From TH5896 sp049578985 (GTDB taxonomy: Archaea > Thermoproteota > Nitrososphaeria > Nitrososphaerales > Nitrososphaeraceae): a stretch of DNA of 9,292 bases. The stretch is from contig JBAUMZ010000093.1 in the NCBI GenBank assembly GCA_049578985.1, positions 1-9,292 on the forward strand, read 5' to 3'. Every line of letters begins with the position of its first letter. Positions within the stretch are counted from its first letter, which is position 1. Below are positions 1 to 5,558 of this stretch, in pieces. The position numbers and the translations under genes were made by a program. The notes under the pieces are model-generated. The model was not told where the DNA came from. It did not search any database and was given only the letters and a program-made list of their open reading frames with translations.

Positions 1-3
1 TTT

Positions 4-933
4 ATGCTTTCATTTATAGTCATTGCATATTTTATACAAGTTTCTTTCGGTCAGATTACTTCCTTCACTAATCAGATTGAGAAGGGGGCTGACCTATCAA
101 CTAATGCACCAGAAGTCGAGCTCGATACCAATAAATTCATAGTCTTAAATTTTGATGATTCACATAAGAGTCAGTTTACCTATGGCAAACCAATCCTAGA
201 TAAATATGGGTTCAAAGCAACATTTTTTCTAGTTTGTGACTGGATTGGTTCTGATTCAGGAGAGGATGAAAAAATGACTTGGAGTGACACAGCTAAACTG
301 CATGCAGAAGGGCATGACATAGAGGCGCACACTATGACCCATCCACATTTAAATAAGCTCTCTTCTTCCGAGTTGGAGTATGAGATAAGTCAATCAAAAC
401 AATGCCTTCTCGATCATGGGATAAATTCTACGATCTTCGCGTATCCTTACGGCGAAGTATGGGATGATCCAGAAGTATTCAACATTGTCTCCAAGTATTA
501 TGACCTAGCAAGATCCAATAGCGAAACTCCACTCACCTTTCTGAATAACAATAACATTTCAGATCATTATTTCTTCTCTAAATCTCCAGACAATGATATG
601 TTTGTGGACAGATATGCTATTAATAGTTGGAGTCACCGTCATATCGAAGGAGACTACTCTACTTCTGAGCGAGAATGCGAAGGTAGTTGCATTTACTACA
701 ACACTTCGCAAATGCTACAGAAATTCATCGAAATAGTCAATAGTCAGGACAAGTACAACACAAATGGGAGAATAGGAGCCATCCCTATTATTGTATACCA
801 CACGATTGTGAATTTCCCTGATCTCCTTGATAGTACGCGACCGGTTGATGTAACTGTAGATTTATTCGAGAAGGAAATGAAATATCTGTCTGATAATAAT
901 TTTAAGGTACTACTTTTATCGGATCTTAGATAA
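4..933 (+). CDS. Secreted CE4 polysaccharide deacetylase family protein (N-terminus may extend past window edge)
   Basis: Probable metal-dependent N- or O-deacetylase acting on extracellular or cell-surface glycans. The three carbohydrate esterase 4 motifs are in order: the NFDDS version of motif 1 with D51 (expected base) and D52 (metal), H109-x3-H113 in 'AHTMTHPHL' (metal), and 'FAYPYG' at about 145-150. A 'VYH' with H266 and the C-terminal 'F..EM.YL...F.VLLL' segment are usual late elements of the barrel. The first 16 or so residues are hydrophobic, like a signal peptide or anchor ending near 'SFGQ'. ATG at 4 is the first start seen, but the frame is open to the left edge, so the true start may lie outside. 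The family is certain from the motifs; the substrate is unknown, and archaea lack the peptidoglycan many CE4 enzymes use, so an N-acetylated surface glycan or exopolysaccharide is an inference. Confidence 0.9.
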   Translation: MLSFIVIAYFIQVSFGQITSFTNQIEKGADLSTNAPEVELDTNKFIVLNFDDSHKSQFTYGKPILDKYGFKATFFLVCDWIGSDSGEDEKMTWSDTAKLHAEGHDIEAHTMTHPHLNKLSSSELEYEISQSKQCLLDHGINSTIFAYPYGEVWDDPEVFNIVSKYYDLARSNSETPLTFLNNNNISDHYFFSKSPDNDMFVDRYAINSWSHRHIEGDYSTSERECEGSCIYYNTSQMLQKFIEIVNSQDKYNTNGRIGAIPIIVYHTIVNFPDLLDSTRPVDVTVDLFEKEMKYLSDNNFKVLLLSDLR

Positions 934-1228
934 GCAATTGTGGAGTCTCACATACGAACCAAGGGATTGGTCATTTAAAGAATGTCAGATTCAGGAGTAA
1001 CAATTTGATTTGGAGGAGTTCTGGTTATAGCTCCTCCTTAGTGGTACCGGAACTCATTCTAGCCACCAAAATGTGATGTGGTTTGGTTCATCCATTATCA
1101 AATACTAGCGGGTTTGATAACAAAACATAGTGAATAAAAAAACATAACGAATTTTTTCTAATGAGACTTGAGCTCCTCAGGTTGGCTAAAGCTATTCGCT
1201 TAGAGTAACGATGGGATTAAGTACTGTA
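934..1228. other. Intergenic stretch with three consecutive stem-loops, no gene
   Basis: No credible reading frame on either strand. After the hairpin at 1012-1037 come ACCAAA (1065-1070) / TTTGGT (1082-1087) and an 8-bp TTATCAAA (1095-1102) / TTTGATAA (1113-1120) with a 10-nt loop. An A-run and an AT-rich stretch follow at about 1125-1160. The deacetylase and the decayed bicupin converge here, so the hairpins may be 3'-end structures or relics of an inserted element. Confidence 0.4.
1012..1037 (+). terminator. Stem-loop downstream of the deacetylase gene
   Basis: Perfect 7-bp stem GGAGGAG (1012-1018) / CTCCTCC (1031-1037) with a 12-nt loop, 79 nt after the deacetylase stop. It may end or stabilise that transcript. 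No long T-run follows, so the terminator role is inferred. Confidence 0.35.
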
Positions 1229-1501
1229 TTAATTAACTACAGGCCACTTTTCTTTGCGTAAGGAACTCATCACAGTTTTATTCAGATTAAGATGAGTCTG
1301 TACTAGCTCAGGAGGGGTCAAAGCCATCCACTGGTTTAACGAGACATCCTCGAAACGTGGACTTCTAAAGATCTCAAGGAAACGCACTGGCGTGTCACCT
1401 ATGTTTTCGATTTTTAGATATTCACAATTGCATCGAATTCTCCCGAATGTTTGAAAATACCAGAGTTTCGATCGACCCAGTTTGTTCTCACACGAAAACA
1501 C
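1229..1501 (-). pseudogene. C-terminal remnant of a bicupin oxalate decarboxylase-like protein
   Basis: The last 55 or so residues read cleanly as the end of an oxalate decarboxylase-type bicupin: 'IENIGDTPVRFLEIF', then 'DVSLNQWMALTPPELV', 'HLNL' and a closing 'KEKWPVV'. In full-length relatives this piece follows the second cupin barrel, whose metal-binding HxH, E and H residues sit upstream. Here the upstream part (about 1410-1501) keeps only scraps ('IVFS', an aromatic-Gln pair), and where 'AGDVGYVPFAMGHY' is expected the frame reads unrelated residues, as after small indels. No first cupin domain or start is visible. Full-length enzymes are near 380-400 residues, so well under a quarter remains. 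I call it a decayed gene; family recognition is from memory of the C-terminal signature. Confidence 0.72.
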
Positions 1502-1679
1502 AATACATGTTCCTTATTTCTACGGAAACGGCAATAGAGCAGAATCTTGTTACGGATTTAAACTATTTCGTTTGGGCTTAGATAAGCATCCAGTTGATGT
1601 TGGATGTCCAACCTAGACCGTATGGGACATAACAATACAAGAACAGGAAGCAGGTCAAGCACTTCCAGCCGGAACTGTA

Positions 1680-1886
1680 GTGTGTCTAATCCAAGGACTT
1701 GGTAACCATCCAGCAGTTGTAATTGAGCCAGGCGAAGACCCGATGAATGCTAATGTAACTACAAACCAGCCAAATGTAGCCAATTGTAATGCACCAGAGC
1801 AGCAGGGTGTTCAAGTAACATCAGGAAGTCCTCCTAACCCACTAGATATGGGTAGCTTCCTCTGTGCTACGCTGATGTCTATCTAG
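1680..1886 (+). CDS. Unrecognised 68-residue reading frame, possibly the 3' remnant of a longer secreted protein
   Basis: I do not recognise this protein. It is rich in Asn, Pro, Gln, Val and Gly with three Cys and no membrane helix, a composition typical of exported proteins, ending 'GSFLCATLMSI'. The only start is GTG at 1680, with no convincing ribosome binding site or TATA box at the right distance. The same frame stays open back to 1617 and continues protein-like ('QEQEAGQALPAGTVV'), which suggests the 5' part was lost rather than that translation begins at 1680. It lies back to back with the decayed bicupin, so a truncated neighbour of the same rearrangement is plausible. It could also be chance; confidence is low. 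Confidence 0.32.
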   Translation: MCLIQGLGNHPAVVIEPGEDPMNANVTTNQPNVANCNAPEQQGVQVTSGSPPNPLDMGSFLCATLMSI

Positions 1887-1982
1887 AGTTAGATAAACAA
1901 AGAGGCCCCCCTTTTCTATCTTCGGCCTACCCTTGCTGCAGATGAGATAGCATAACCGGTCACCGGTAATCTTAGGCTAAAT

Positions 1983-2002
1983 TATGGAATCATCATTCCA
2001 TA
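1983..2002. repeat. Perfect 8-bp inverted repeat (hairpin)
   Basis: TATGGAAT, a CATC loop, then ATTCCATA. Stem and tetraloop form a compact hairpin about 100 nt after the orphan frame ending at 1886. It could end that transcript or be an operator. Confidence 0.45.
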
Positions 2003-2046
2003 TCCTTTAGATTGCTTGTAACATAAACCAAACAGTACAATAATAC

Positions 2047-2067
2047 GCGGATCCGACATTGATCCGC
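2047..2067. repeat. Perfect 7-bp inverted repeat (hairpin)
   Basis: GCGGATC, 7-nt loop, GATCCGC. GC-rich compared with its surroundings, so the stem should be stable. No adjacent promoter or gene explains it. Confidence 0.45.
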
Positions 2068-2203
2068 TATTAGTTGAAGGATTGATCTCGAAGGTAGTTT
2101 AACGAATTGAAGTCAAGGATGATAAAGGCAAAGGTCTTAATGTCGGCGAGTAGTTGAATCTTCTACGTCTATGCCAGATGAGGTCAGCCTATTCTAAGCC
2201 AAA

Positions 2204-2632
2204 CTATTCTTGAACAAATATCGATCCTTTGGCTGACGGATTTGTACTAGAATAGTAAGGATAAGACCCTGGGCCAAGATTAGCCGTTACAAACTCTGCA
2301 TACCCTTTTGGTTTTATCACCCCAGTATCAAATAATTTTCCAGATAGTGGATCGTCAGGACCAGTACCACTTGTAATGCTCTGAGGAGAGCTGCTGTTAT
2401 TGCCAATGAATATTTCTTCTCCCCGAGTTATGTTGGTCGTTTCTGGTGTGAACACTGTATTTTGCTCAGCATCCTCAGTAATGGTTATAATAGCTGCAAC
2501 AAAAGAAGAGTCCTGACTAGAAGCTGAAGATGAAGTAGTGGCAAGGGCCAAGGGGAATCCGTATGCATTTTCACCCAAAATAAATGCCACCATTGGTAAG
2601 CTAGTTATAGAAAGCAGTAATAACAGCTTCAT
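2204..2632 (-). CDS. Secreted cupredoxin-fold protein lacking the copper ligands
   Basis: Exported blue-copper-type beta-sandwich protein, 142 residues from the chosen start. Residues 1-31 form a signal peptide (MKLLLLL core, Ala-rich end), then a Ser/Thr linker, then the domain from about 45: 'FTPETTNITRGEEIFIGN', 'TSGTGPDDPLSGKLFDTG' and a closing 'GPGSYPYYSS.NP.AKG'. In thaumarchaeal plastocyanin-like relatives the ligands are His in 'PHxxTSG' and Cys, His, Met in 'YYCxxHPxM'. Here these positions are Q84, S128, N131 and A134 with spacing preserved, so copper binding at a type-1 site is not expected. A start at 2662 is possible, but the TATA box at 2678-2685 predicts transcription to begin near 2655, and GGAG precedes the ATG at 2632. 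Fold assignment is strong; function (structural, partner-binding or obsolete) is unknown. Confidence 0.85.
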   Translation of the reverse strand: MKLLLLLSITSLPMVAFILGENAYGFPLALATTSSSASSQDSSFVAAIITITEDAEQNTVFTPETTNITRGEEIFIGNNSSSPQSITSGTGPDDPLSGKLFDTGVIKPKGYAEFVTANLGPGSYPYYSSTNPSAKGSIFVQE

Positions 2633-2677
2633 GACTATATTCTCCGAAGTTCCATTCAGCATGCTTTTTCTAATTTC

Positions 2678-2685
2678 TATTTATA
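2678..2685 (-). promoter_or_regulatory. TATA box of the cupredoxin-fold gene
   Basis: TATAAATA on the minus strand, centred about 50 nt upstream of the ATG at 2632. It predicts a leader of roughly 20-25 nt containing GGAG. Confidence 0.5.
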
Positions 2686-3012
2686 GTGAGGTTTATTTTA
2701 ATATTATTGTATGCGTGCCTGTTAACATATCGATACAGCTATAGCTACGATAACAGGACCTGTGTGTGAACCCTGGTTTCGAGGGTGGATAATCCCAGCG
2801 TATTACAACATTGCAAAATTGATTAATTTTTTGAATAAAGGATGAAGTTTGATCGGTGTACAGTGTAGGTTTTCCGCACATGTTTCTCATCTTATTGGAA
2901 TACTTTCCGTGTTCTCGTAAATATGTTAAACATGATCTCATGGTGCTTTACATAACGCGAGTCCATTTGCAGTTGGACAAATCATGTATAAGAGATGGAT
3001 GACAAAATTATC
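2686..3012. other. Intergenic stretch without a supported gene
   Basis: An 82-codon minus-strand frame (2693-2941) is open, but its product is Cys/Arg/Ser-rich without any family signature, signal peptide or upstream promoter, so I do not call it. A partly palindromic patch at about 2719-2748 contains AGCTATAGCT flanked by TATCG and CGATA. Nothing else stands out. Confidence 0.3.
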
Positions 3013-3022
3013 TTTTTATATA
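3013..3022 (+). promoter_or_regulatory. TATA box of the winged-helix gene
   Basis: TTTTTATATA, predicting a start of transcription near 3045 and a leader of about 34 nt. AGGAAAG at 3062-3068 within it is a plausible ribosome binding site for the TTG at 3079. Confidence 0.5.
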
Positions 3023-3078
3023 CATGATACAATAAGAATTGAAGGGTTACAGACAGGCACTAGGAAAGATGGATAGAA

Positions 3079-3372
3079 TTGAACGAGAGGAAGAGGCTTT
3101 CTGCCGAATATACGATGCTTTCGATTCTTGAATATCTTTGTATTAATTCTCAAAGCGGGCCTTTAAGCAAATATCATATTCTAACCAAGATACCAGTAAT
3201 TAAACAACAACGGCATGACAGGATATCTGAGATACTCAATACTCTAGAAGAGAACGAACTTATAAAGTCAACTAAAATCTCCGATTCAACGTTTTATGAA
3301 ATTACAAATAGAGGTAATGGAATGTATCACAAGTGGGTTAAGGACTTTCTAGACTTCGTGAGATCTATGTAG
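3079..3372 (+). CDS. Small winged-helix DNA-binding regulator
   Basis: 97-residue cytoplasmic protein that is mostly one winged helix-turn-helix domain. Helix 1 is 'EYTMLSILEYLCINSQSG', then 'LSKYHILTKI' as helix 2, 'DRISEILNTLEENELIKST' as recognition helix with the following strand, and 'FYEITNRGNGMYHKWVKDF' as wing plus final helix. The 'Y.IT..G' turn is characteristic of the small archaeal winged-helix transcription regulators abundant in thaumarchaea. The start is TTG at 3079: the frame opens at 3064 after a TAG and has no earlier ATG, and AGGAAAG lies about 10 nt upstream. ATG at 3115 would cut into helix 1. It is monocistronic and converges on the gene ending at 3461. Target genes cannot be told from the sequence. 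Confidence 0.8.
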   Translation: MNERKRLSAEYTMLSILEYLCINSQSGPLSKYHILTKIPVIKQQRHDRISEILNTLEENELIKSTKISDSTFYEITNRGNGMYHKWVKDFLDFVRSM

Positions 3373-3388
3373 TGTATCTCTTAAAATT

Positions 3389-3404
3389 GATTTTTAGAAA
3401 AATC
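3389..3404. terminator. Likely bidirectional terminator between convergent genes
   Basis: GATTTTT-AG-AAAAATC, a 7-bp inverted repeat giving a T-run on both strands, 17 nt after the winged-helix stop and upstream of the converging stop at 3461. Confidence 0.45.
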
Positions 3405-3460
3405 TTTCATTCAAGTCAATGAGAACTCAAAAAATAGAGATGTATTAGTCAGATACCTTT

Positions 3461-3814
3461 TCAACTGTTGACCATTTTCTTTGCTTCTTCTGCGTGCATA
3501 ATAGATCCTGTATCGTCTCCCTGTTTTAATGCCTGAAGGGCTGCTTCGATATGCTTTTCAGCTGCACTAGCAGATGGCACATCTTCAAGAAGTTTCTCTG
3601 ATTGCAATAACTGCTTCCTTCCCTCATCAGTAATCCCTCCCTGTATTGCTGTTATTGCAGAATCTATCTGCTGTCCTATAGGCTGGTTTGAAGATGAGGT
3701 GGGAGTTGCCAGGACATATGCTGGGACAAGCTGAGTTACCATTGACGAGATTATTGCAGCAGATATTACAACTGCAAGATGTGTGCTCATTTTGTTTGAA
3801 TTTGTTTTCTTCAT
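3461..3814 (-). CDS. Small secreted alpha-helical protein (SmbP-like pattern)
   Basis: 117-residue exported protein. Residues 1-36 form a signal peptide (MKK n-region, hydrophobic core from about 13, Ala-x-Ala-like end 'AYVLA'). The mature part is helical: 'IGQQIDSAITAIQGGI', then 'LLQSEKLL', then two Ala-rich helices 'AAEKHIEAALQALKQGDD' and 'GSIMHAEEAKKMV'. Helices carrying a spaced His within 'H.EEA' resemble the small periplasmic metal-binding protein SmbP of Nitrosomonas, but only two His are present in the mature part, so metal binding is speculative. ATG at 3826 is the alternative start; the TATA-like box centred near 3841 predicts transcription from about 3815, favouring 3814 and a leaderless mRNA. 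Divergent from the membrane protein at 3910; the 95-nt spacer holds both promoters. Confidence 0.75.
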   Translation of the reverse strand: MKKTNSNKMSTHLAVVISAAIISSMVTQLVPAYVLATPTSSSNQPIGQQIDSAITAIQGGITDEGRKQLLQSEKLLEDVPSASAAEKHIEAALQALKQGDDTGSIMHAEEAKKMVNS

Positions 3815-3834
3815 GCACTCATTCATGAAATAGT

Positions 3835-3847
3835 CTTTAAATAAAAG
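3835..3847 (-). promoter_or_regulatory. TATA-like box of the secreted helical protein gene
   Basis: CTTTTATTTAAAG on the minus strand, centred about 27 nt before the ATG at 3814, the distance expected for a leaderless transcript. Confidence 0.45.
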
Positions 3848-3874
3848 TGATGTAGGAACTTAGTTCTTATAGTC

Positions 3875-3884
3875 TTTTTATAAT
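3875..3884 (+). promoter_or_regulatory. TATA box of the four-helix membrane protein gene
   Basis: TTTTTATAAT centred about 30 nt before the ATG at 3910. It lies about 30 bp from the opposing box at 3835-3847, so a single regulator bound between them could control both genes. Confidence 0.5.
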
Positions 3885-3909
3885 CTACAATGTTAATGTC
3901 TGCTTGAAA

Positions 3910-4383
3910 ATGCGAATTCAAAATGTTGTAGTGTACCTGTTGGCCATACTGCTCTTTTCAAATGCAATAGTGTATTTGCTAGTGGCTTTTCAGGAATATG
4001 GTGATCTAGTTGAATTTCAGCAAATAGGTATTGAAGGTGAAACGCAGGAGAAGCACTTGGAGATTTCTGTTTTTGTTGGAGCAGCTCTGATATACTTGGG
4101 ACTAGTCGCATGGGTTCTTAAATCTAGATTAAAGAATAAGAATCCGTACATGGTGTCGGCAGTCTTCTCTATCATAATGATTGGCATATACGTAGCCTCT
4201 AGAACAATTGGAGTGCCTGTAGTCGGGGTAGAGTACTACATAGGTAGAATAGATATTGTTAGCAAAATTCTACAGGCAGCAATAATCGGAATAGCTGGGT
4301 ATCTGATATTTTCGATACGAAGTATGTGCATAAAGGAGCAGGGTATATCCGAACGCAGTGATAGAAGAAAAGAAATAGGATGA
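3910..4383 (+). CDS. Four-helix integral membrane protein of unknown function
   Basis: 157 residues with four predicted membrane helices at about 6-27, 52-70, 81-97 and 118-136, a polar loop at 28-50 and a charged cytoplasmic tail (139-157). The stretch 'SRTIGVPVVGVEYYIG' after helix 3, with E108, D115 and K119 bordering helix 4, resembles the 'R..G.P.G...E...D' arrangement of small archaeal and actinobacterial membrane proteins of unknown role that often accompany metal or redox genes. No catalytic motif is visible. An in-frame TTG at 3904 would add two residues, but the TATA box spacing points to ATG 3910 and a leaderless or near-leaderless mRNA. It is divergent from the secreted helical protein; whether the two work together is not known. 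Confidence 0.75.
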   Translation: MRIQNVVVYLLAILLFSNAIVYLLVAFQEYGDLVEFQQIGIEGETQEKHLEISVFVGAALIYLGLVAWVLKSRLKNKNPYMVSAVFSIIMIGIYVASRTIGVPVVGVEYYIGRIDIVSKILQAAIIGIAGYLIFSIRSMCIKEQGISERSDRRKEIG

Positions 4384-4417
4384 GGGATCGGAGTTCCGAA
4401 TCCTTATCCTGTATACC

Positions 4418-4428
4418 TTATATATATA
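4418..4428 (+). promoter_or_regulatory. TATA box of the two-helix membrane protein gene
   Basis: TTATATATATA centred about 36 nt before the ATG at 4460, predicting a leader of about 10 nt. A two-codon ATG-GTG-TAA minigene sits at 4451-4459, directly before the start. Confidence 0.55.
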
Positions 4429-4459
4429 CATCATCTAGATAATGTGATAAATGGTGTAA

Positions 4460-5347
4460 ATGAAGAAAGGATCAAGAAGTAGAAGAAGCAACTTTGACAT
4501 GTTAGATAGCACTGACTCACCGATAATGCCAACCATGTACGCGCATGGATCTTCTAAACTGATACGGTCAATTGAAAGGTCCTTCTATCCTATTATTGGA
4601 CTTATAGCGGCATTAGTTGTCTTTGCTATTCTTGATATCACCGATGTCATATCAAAGTACAACATTCTGCCCGACGGAACTTATGACGTGATCATTACTT
4701 CTGTTGCAGCTAGCTTGCTTGCCGTAGTTGTATATCTACTTTATAGTCTAATAAAATCCCGCAGAATACTGCATCATTGGGCTGATATCTTTGAAAGGAA
4801 TTCTATTAAAGCAGGTATAACTATTGCAATTTCTGCCAGAAGCAAAGATAATGTGTTGAGAGCGTTATCTGAAACATTAGAGGGAATCGGGGAACCATTG
4901 AAAGAATATCTTTCCTCCAACCCTGAAAAACATAGGAATTTGGTTGATGTTCGGATTGATAAAGACATAGTATTTGACATTCTAATAGACAAGGATCACT
5001 TGACAAACGAACAACAACCCCCTCCGAATCAAGTTTCAAATATTGCCTCTTCTTCGAAGACAATTTCTACTTCCATCCCAGATAATGAACAGGCCGGCAA
5101 AGACACCACCTCCGATCTGGTCGAATTTACAAAGGAGTACGGGGCAATTGTAGCAAAGGTAATTAACGGCAAAATAAGTAAGGAAATTGTAAAAGCATTC
5201 CAAGAGGCAATCATAAAATATATTTCTTTGACCAGGAACAAAGTCGGATTGGCACTGATCATTGGAGAGGACATGGATGAGGAAGCCGACAATCTATCAA
5301 AGTTGAGGATAAGGGGAATAGATTATTTTATACTTATCGAAAAATAA
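4460..5347 (+). CDS. Two-helix membrane-anchored protein, unknown function
   Basis: 295 residues. A basic N-terminal tail ('MKKGSRSRRS') is followed by membrane helices at about 43-60 and 76-98, with a short polar loop between that includes 'ISKYNILPDGTYD'. The positive N-tail and the 'KSRR' after helix 2 place both ends in the cytoplasm. Then comes an alpha/beta region (about 108-182: 'GITIAISARSKDNVLRALSETL', 'VDVRIDKDIVFDILI'), a Pro/Gln/Ser/Thr linker (about 185-220), and a C-terminal helical-strand region ending 'KLRIRGIDYFILIEK'. I recognise no family or catalytic motif. The two soluble blocks, each pairing amphipathic helices with a terminal strand, might be two copies of a sensor-like fold. 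It has its own promoter and a hairpin terminator; no partner gene is evident. Confidence 0.75.
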   Translation: MKKGSRSRRSNFDMLDSTDSPIMPTMYAHGSSKLIRSIERSFYPIIGLIAALVVFAILDITDVISKYNILPDGTYDVIITSVAASLLAVVVYLLYSLIKSRRILHHWADIFERNSIKAGITIAISARSKDNVLRALSETLEGIGEPLKEYLSSNPEKHRNLVDVRIDKDIVFDILIDKDHLTNEQQPPPNQVSNIASSSKTISTSIPDNEQAGKDTTSDLVEFTKEYGAIVAKVINGKISKEIVKAFQEAIIKYISLTRNKVGLALIIGEDMDEEADNLSKLRIRGIDYFILIEK

Positions 5348-5378
5348 TCAACTAAGTATAATCGTATTTTATGCTTCT

Positions 5379-5396
5379 AGAGGCTGGCTGGCCTCT
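5379..5396. terminator. Hairpin between convergent genes
   Basis: Perfect 6-bp stem AGAGGC / GCCTCT with a 6-nt loop, 31 nt after the stop at 5347 and preceded by a TATTTTAT tract. It can serve the plus-strand gene and, less directly, the converging nitrilase gene. Confidence 0.5.
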
Positions 5397-5440
5397 CTTA
5401 TTGTTGCTGAACTCTCATAACATGCTTTGACCTGACACAT

Positions 5441-5476
5441 TTCTTATACCAATCTAACGTCAAGTCAATATAAGAA
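5441..5476. repeat. 8-bp inverted repeat with 20-nt spacer
   Basis: TTCTTATA (5441-5448) and TATAAGAA (5469-5476) are perfect reverse complements in the gap between two convergent genes. It looks like an operator or 3' structure, but no promoter-gene pair here needs one. Confidence 0.35.
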
Positions 5477-5558
5477 TACAACCGAACGGCAAGTGTTATC
5501 TACATTTAGCCTGTTCCTCACCAACTATAGCTTTCTTTAAGAAGGTTATATGAAATCC

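Larger units (their letters stand above)
1887..2203. other. Intergenic region with two perfect hairpins, no clear gene
   Basis: It holds an ACCGGT pair at about 1957-1969, an 8-bp hairpin TATGGAAT (1983-1990) / ATTCCATA (1995-2002) with a 4-nt loop, and a 7-bp hairpin GCGGATC (2047-2053) / GATCCGC (2061-2067) with a 7-nt loop. A short plus-strand stretch at about 2050-2095 reads 'GSDIDPLLVEGLISK' before a stop; it may be a gene scrap but has no start or recognisable family. Confidence 0.35.

Noticed and set aside
1590..1616. Possible 'HPNADEW'-like piece of the first part of the bicupin C-terminal barrel
   Set aside because: The match needs several shifts and a spacing about 15 residues too long, so I did not extend the pseudogene to it.
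2766..2785. ACCCT-loop-AGGGT arm resembling a tRNA T-arm
   Set aside because: The loop is GGTTTCG rather than TTCGANN, and no acceptor, D or anticodon arms can be paired around it.
2693..2941. 82-codon minus-strand open frame
   Set aside because: Cys/Arg/Ser-rich product without family signature, signal peptide, ribosome binding site or TATA box; most likely chance.
3069..3131. ATG 3069 frame reading 'MDRIEREEEAFCRIYDAF' before a stop
   Set aside because: Only 20 codons and overlapping the winged-helix gene in another frame; its ATG merely lies next to the ribosome binding site.
4774..5292. Minus-strand open frames beneath the two-helix membrane protein
   Set aside because: Low-complexity Ser/Ile-rich products in antisense to a better supported gene with promoter and terminator.
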